Under the pieces are notes generated by a model that saw only the letters and a list, made by a program, of their open reading frames with translations, was not told the DNA's origin and did no database searches. Positions 6,339-9,120 of a stretch of DNA of 9,120 bases are shown piece by piece (position 1 is the stretch's first letter; the number at the start of each line of letters is the position of its first letter). Origin of the DNA: Vulcanimicrobiota bacterium (lineage in GTDB: Bacteria > Eremiobacterota > Eremiobacteria > Baltobacterales > Baltobacteraceae); contig JASHZC010000118.1 of NCBI GenBank assembly GCA_030042755.1, forward strand, positions 1-9,120, written 5' to 3'. The position numbers and the translations under genes were made by a program.

Positions 6339-7715
6339 TTACGAAACTCCCGTCTTGGCGGCTACAGACATTTCTTCGAGTGCTGCTTTGATGCTGGCGC
6401 AGACGTAATCCGCCTGCGCGATTTCGATGGTGAGCGGCGGTTCGATGCGGATGACGCGGGCGTTGACGAGCGTACCGGAGACGAGTACGCCCCGGTCGAG
6501 CAACAGCTTTCCGAGTTCGAAACCGGTTCGGTGATCGACGAACTCGATCGCCATGAGCAAACCTTTCCCGCGAACGTCGACGACGAGCTCGGGAAAATCC
6601 TTCGTCGCTTCGCGCAATCCGGCAAGCATGCGTGTCCCCATCTCGGCGGCTCGCTGCGGCAATCGTTCCTCGATCAACGTATTGATCGTCGCGATTGCGG
6701 CGGCGCATGCAAGCGGATTTCCGCCGAACGTCGTCGTGTGCAGAAATGGGTTGTCGAAAAGACGTGAAAAGACGGCCTTCGTGCCGACCACCGCGCCCGC
6801 CGGCACGACGCCGCCCCCGAACGCCTTGGCGAGACAGAGGATGTCGGGCACGACGTCGTAGTGCTCGAAGCAGAACATTTTTCCGGTACGTCCCATGCCG
6901 GTCTGCACTTCGTCGAGAATCAAGAGCGCGCCAAATTCGTCGCACAGCGCGCGCACGCCGCGGAAGTACCCGTCGTCAGGAATGTTGACGCCGCCCTCTC
7001 CCTGAATCGGCTCGAGCAAAACGGCGCCGACGTCTTCTCCAACCGTGCGCAGCCACTCGAACTTACCGCGAAGCTCGTCCAAATCGTTGAACGGAAAGTG
7101 CTCGATGTTGGGCAAAAGTGCGCCAAACGGCCGCCGGAATTCGCCCTTCGCGCTCACCGAAAGAGAGCCGTAACTCTTACCGTGAAATCCCTTGAGTGCT
7201 GCAACGATCGTCTGTTTGTGCGGATTGTGCGCGCGCGCGAGTTTGAGCGCCGCTTCGACCGACTCGGTGCCGCTGTTGCAGAAGAAGACGTATTCGAGAG
7301 AAGGCGGGGTAAGCATCGCCAGCGTCTTGGCGAGCATCGCACGTAACGGATCGAGCAGATCTTGGCTGTGCAGCGGCTGCCGTTCGAGCTGCGCTTTGAC
7401 GGCAGCGACGACCTTTGGGTGGCGATGTCCGACATTGAAAATTCCGAAACCGCCGAGGCAGTCGATGTATTCCTTGCCGTTGACGTCGCGATAACTGTTT
7501 GGCCCGGCGTCTGACCACTCGACGGCCGCGGCGGCGCGTTCGACCGACGTCGCTTTGCGATATTCGAGAAAACCGGGATTGACGTGCTCGCGGAAATTTT
7601 CGACCGTTTCGGCAGTAATCCACGCCGCCTGCTCGGGCGTGATGGACGTGCTGTGAATCAGTTCGAGAAGCTGGTTCGTATAGGCGTAGACCGCGTCATG
7701 TGAACCTTCAAGAAT
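6339..7715 (-). CDS. patA: Putrescine aminotransferase; non-canonical ATT start or N-terminal frameshift
   Basis: PatA is a class III PLP aminotransferase that moves the amino group of putrescine to 2-oxoglutarate, giving 4-aminobutanal. From memory, the match to E. coli PatA (YgjG) is strong over the whole length: EHVNPGFLEYRK, IDCLGGFGIFNVGHRHP, LHSQDLLDPLRAMLAKTLA, FFCNSGTESVEAALKLA, EPIQGEGGV, LCDEFGALLILDEVQTGMGR, the PLP lysine in CLAKAFGGG (K297 in this numbering), FLHTTTFGGNPLACAAA and IRIEPPLT. The first in-frame ATG is at 7337, which would drop 126 conserved residues. No ATG, GTG or TTG occurs in frame from 7338 up to the preceding stop at 7839-7841. I place the start at ATT 7715, 7 bases after GGGAGG (7728-7723); this gives 458 residues, near the 459 I recall for E. 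coli. The alternative is ATG 7699 with GAAGG five bases upstream, which needs a shift of one base. The stop TAA abuts the next gene. Confidence 0.88.
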   Translation of the reverse strand: MLEGSHDAVYAYTNQLLELIHSTSITPEQAAWITAETVENFREHVNPGFLEYRKATSVERAAAAVEWSDAGPNSYRDVNGKEYIDCLGGFGIFNVGHRHPKVVAAVKAQLERQPLHSQDLLDPLRAMLAKTLAMLTPPSLEYVFFCNSGTESVEAALKLARAHNPHKQTIVAALKGFHGKSYGSLSVSAKGEFRRPFGALLPNIEHFPFNDLDELRGKFEWLRTVGEDVGAVLLEPIQGEGGVNIPDDGYFRGVRALCDEFGALLILDEVQTGMGRTGKMFCFEHYDVVPDILCLAKAFGGGVVPAGAVVGTKAVFSRLFDNPFLHTTTFGGNPLACAAAIATINTLIEERLPQRAAEMGTRMLAGLREATKDFPELVVDVRGKGLLMAIEFVDHRTGFELGKLLLDRGVLVSGTLVNARVIRIEPPLTIEIAQADYVCASIKAALEEMSVAAKTGVS

Positions 7716-7728
7716 TTTCAGACCTCCC
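7697..7728 (-). promoter_or_regulatory. Competing translation start signals for patA
   Basis: Two ribosome binding sites lie in tandem across the gabT-patA junction. GGGAGG (7728-7723) is within the last gabT codons and 7 bases before ATT 7715, which is in the patA frame. GAAGG (7709-7705) is 5 bases before ATG 7699-7697, which is not in the patA frame and reaches a TGA at 7660-7658 after 13 codons. The gabT stop TGA is at 7720-7718. Confidence 0.55.
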
Positions 7729-9001
7729 TGCCGTCGCCGGCAAGCGTTGTGGTAATCGCATCGTCGAGAAGCACGAGCGCCTCGGCCAGCGTTGCGTCGT
7801 CGATGACCAACGGCACCAGCACTCGAATCACGTTGCCTTCACCGGCCGGCATGACGAGAACGCCGCGCGCGCGTGCGGCTTCGACGATCCGCGCGACGAC
7901 GTTGCCGCCGCGAAATTCGATGCCGATCATCGCGCCGATGCCGCGTACCTCCGCAACGCGGCCCGGATTGGCTGAAGCTATCCGCTCGAATGCAGCGCGT
8001 ATTTGCGTACCGATTGCGTCGGCGCGCGCGAGTAGCCCGTCGTCGATCGCGTCGATCGCTGCCATTGCAGCGGCGCACGCAACCGGATTGCCGGCGTAGG
8101 TTCCGCCCAAGCCGCCGGGCTCCGGCGCGTCCATAATCTCGGCTTTGCCGATCACCGCGGAGAGCGGCATACCGCCAGCGAGCGACTTGGCGCACGCGAT
8201 CAGATCGGGTTCGATCCCCGCGTGCTCGATCGCGAAATAGCGGCCGGTACGCCCGAATCCGCTTTGCACTTCGTCGCAGATCATCACGATGCCGTACTGC
8301 GTGCAAAGCTCCCGGAGCGCATGCAAGAAGTCGAGTGGCGCGGGAACGAATCCGCCCTCGCCGAGGATCGGCTCGATAATGATTGCGGCCGTGCGGTCCG
8401 GAGCAAGCGTACTGGAAAAGATCTCGTCGAGCGCATCGAGCGCACGTTCCGTGCTCCAACCATGCAACGCGTGCGGAAATGGCGCGTGCGCAATCTCACC
8501 GCAAAACGGCCCGAAGTTCTGCTTGTACGGTGCGTTCTTGCCGGTCATGGAAAGCGCGAGCAGCGTTCGTCCGTGATATCCGTGCTGGAATGCGATCACG
8601 CCCGGGCGTCCGGTGTACGCGCGCGCGATCTTCACCGCGTTCTCGGTAGCCTCGGCGCCGGTCGAAAGCAGCAGCGTCTTCTTCGGCGACGGTCCGGGGG
8701 CAAGCGCATTCAACCGCTCGGCCAGCGCGACGTACGGTTCGTACGAGGTGACTTGGAAGCACAAATGGGTAGACCGAGCCGCTTGTTCTGCGATCGCGGC
8801 CACGACGGCCGGATTCGCATGGCCGGCGTTGAGGACGCCGATCCCCCCGATGAAATCGATGTAGCGGCGTCCGTCGGCGTCCCATACGAGGGCACCCTCA
8901 CCGCGCTCGATCGCGAGTGGATGCACGCAGCCGACGCCACGGGGTACGCTCTGGGCTCGGCGCCGCAAAATCTCGGCGTTGGCGCTGGTGACGGCCTGCA
9001 C
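7718..9001 (-). CDS. gabT: 4-aminobutyrate aminotransferase
   Basis: GabT is a class III PLP aminotransferase of the cytoplasm that converts GABA and 2-oxoglutarate to succinate semialdehyde and glutamate. The 427-residue product has the family's full length and motifs: RRRAQSVPRGVG near the N-terminus (13-24), GGIGVLNAGHANP (52-64), HLCFQVTSYEPY (79-90), STGAEATENAVKIARA (113-128), GYHGRT (141-146), E210 in IIIEPILGEGG, the PLP-binding D243 in CDEVQSGFGRTG, the PLP lysine K272 in CAKSLAGG, and GGLGGTYAGNPVACAAA (297-313). The start is a GTG at 9001-8999, supported by AAAGGA at 9012-9007 with a 5-base spacer. It is the first gene visible in the - strand operon and its end contains the ribosome binding site for patA. 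Related omega-amino acid aminotransferases are the alternative, but the match to GabT is close. Confidence 0.94.
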   Translation of the reverse strand: MQAVTSANAEILRRRAQSVPRGVGCVHPLAIERGEGALVWDADGRRYIDFIGGIGVLNAGHANPAVVAAIAEQAARSTHLCFQVTSYEPYVALAERLNALAPGPSPKKTLLLSTGAEATENAVKIARAYTGRPGVIAFQHGYHGRTLLALSMTGKNAPYKQNFGPFCGEIAHAPFPHALHGWSTERALDALDEIFSSTLAPDRTAAIIIEPILGEGGFVPAPLDFLHALRELCTQYGIVMICDEVQSGFGRTGRYFAIEHAGIEPDLIACAKSLAGGMPLSAVIGKAEIMDAPEPGGLGGTYAGNPVACAAAMAAIDAIDDGLLARADAIGTQIRAAFERIASANPGRVAEVRGIGAMIGIEFRGGNVVARIVEAARARGVLVMPAGEGNVIRVLVPLVIDDATLAEALVLLDDAITTTLAGDGREV

Positions 9002-9120
9002 GGTTGTCCTTTCGGGGAGGGGGCTTACTCCAGCCTACGGGAAGGAACTGCCCATGCTCTACGTCTGCCGGAGACAATTTTTGAGCACTTCTTCGTGTGG
9101 CCGTACAACATGAAGCTCAC
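9002..9120. other. Window-edge region upstream of gabT, no confident gene
   Basis: This stretch holds the gabT ribosome binding site (9012-9007), and beyond that only ambiguous reading frames. On the - strand a frame runs in from the window edge and stops at a TAA (9027-9025); its 31 visible residues are basic (GRRRAWAVPSRRLE at the end) and match nothing I know. On the + strand, ATG 9054 has GAAGGA 7 bases upstream and encodes 19 codons ending in TGA 9111-9113, overlapping an ATG at 9110. I see no convincing promoter for gabT here. Confidence 0.3.

Noticed and set aside
4953..6767. Long + strand open frames (276 and 309 codons) opposite the aldehyde dehydrogenase and patA
   Set aside because: Their residues are rich in Arg, Asp and Ala without domain motifs, and they lie exactly antisense to clear conserved genes. 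Long antisense frames are expected at high GC.
6339..7337. Treating patA as a truncated 332-residue pseudogene starting at ATG 7337
   Set aside because: The upstream frame is fully conserved with PatA over more than 100 codons and is uninterrupted. The problem is confined to the start codon, so the gene is probably expressed.
7658..7720. In-frame TGA at the end of gabT as a selenocysteine codon extending the protein
   Set aside because: gabT already has its full family length at this TGA. The 18 codons after it show no selenoprotein-like cysteine motif and overlap the patA start.
6660..8110. Similar segments in gabT and patA, for example around 6690-6730 and 8055-8095
   Set aside because: They encode the same class III aminotransferase motif (GGNPLACAAA / AGNPVACAAA). 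This is old paralogy and not a recent duplication or DNA repeat.

Overview
This is a gene-dense, GC-rich bacterial chromosome segment with six complete protein-coding genes in three transcription blocks. There are no insertion sequences, phage genes, CRISPR arrays or RNA genes. The genes belong to housekeeping or conserved metabolic families. The GyrA active-site neighbourhood (PDPPAAYRYTEARL instead of the enterobacterial AAAMRYTE) and the overall divergence from well-known proteins suggest a non-proteobacterial, high-GC lineage. I cannot fix the phylum; a poorly cultured group of the Eremiobacterota or Chloroflexota kind is only a guess.

Left part (1-3023): a rho-independent terminator hairpin (13-42) sits directly before gyrA (55-2559, + strand), which encodes DNA gyrase subunit A. 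A small SnoaL/NTF2-like protein gene (2556-3023, - strand) converges on gyrA, and the two stop codons share bases.

Middle (3024-4805): an 80-base divergent spacer leads into a two-gene + strand unit, trxA (thioredoxin, 3104-3430) and selA (L-seryl-tRNA(Sec) selenium transferase, 3444-4775). selA implies that the organism makes selenocysteine. Its partners selB, selC and selD are not in the window.

Right part (4764-9001, - strand): an operon transcribed right to left, gabT (4-aminobutyrate aminotransferase), patA (putrescine aminotransferase) and a GbsA/BetB-type aldehyde dehydrogenase. It ends in a terminator hairpin built into the last bases of selA. Together the three enzymes could take putrescine to 4-aminobutanal (PatA), GABA (dehydrogenase), succinate semialdehyde (GabT) and, if the dehydrogenase accepts it, succinate. 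Gene junctions are tight: about 2 bases between gabT and patA, and none between patA and the dehydrogenase.

The most notable anomaly is the start of patA. Conserved PatA sequence continues about 126 codons upstream of the first in-frame ATG (7337), yet the open frame has no ATG, GTG or TTG there. Either an ATT codon at 7715, placed 7 bases after GGGAGG, is the start, or there is a frameshift just after an out-of-frame ATG at 7699 that has its own good ribosome binding site. The last 119 bases (9002-9120) hold no gene I can identify with confidence. No stretch over 300 bases lacks a gene.
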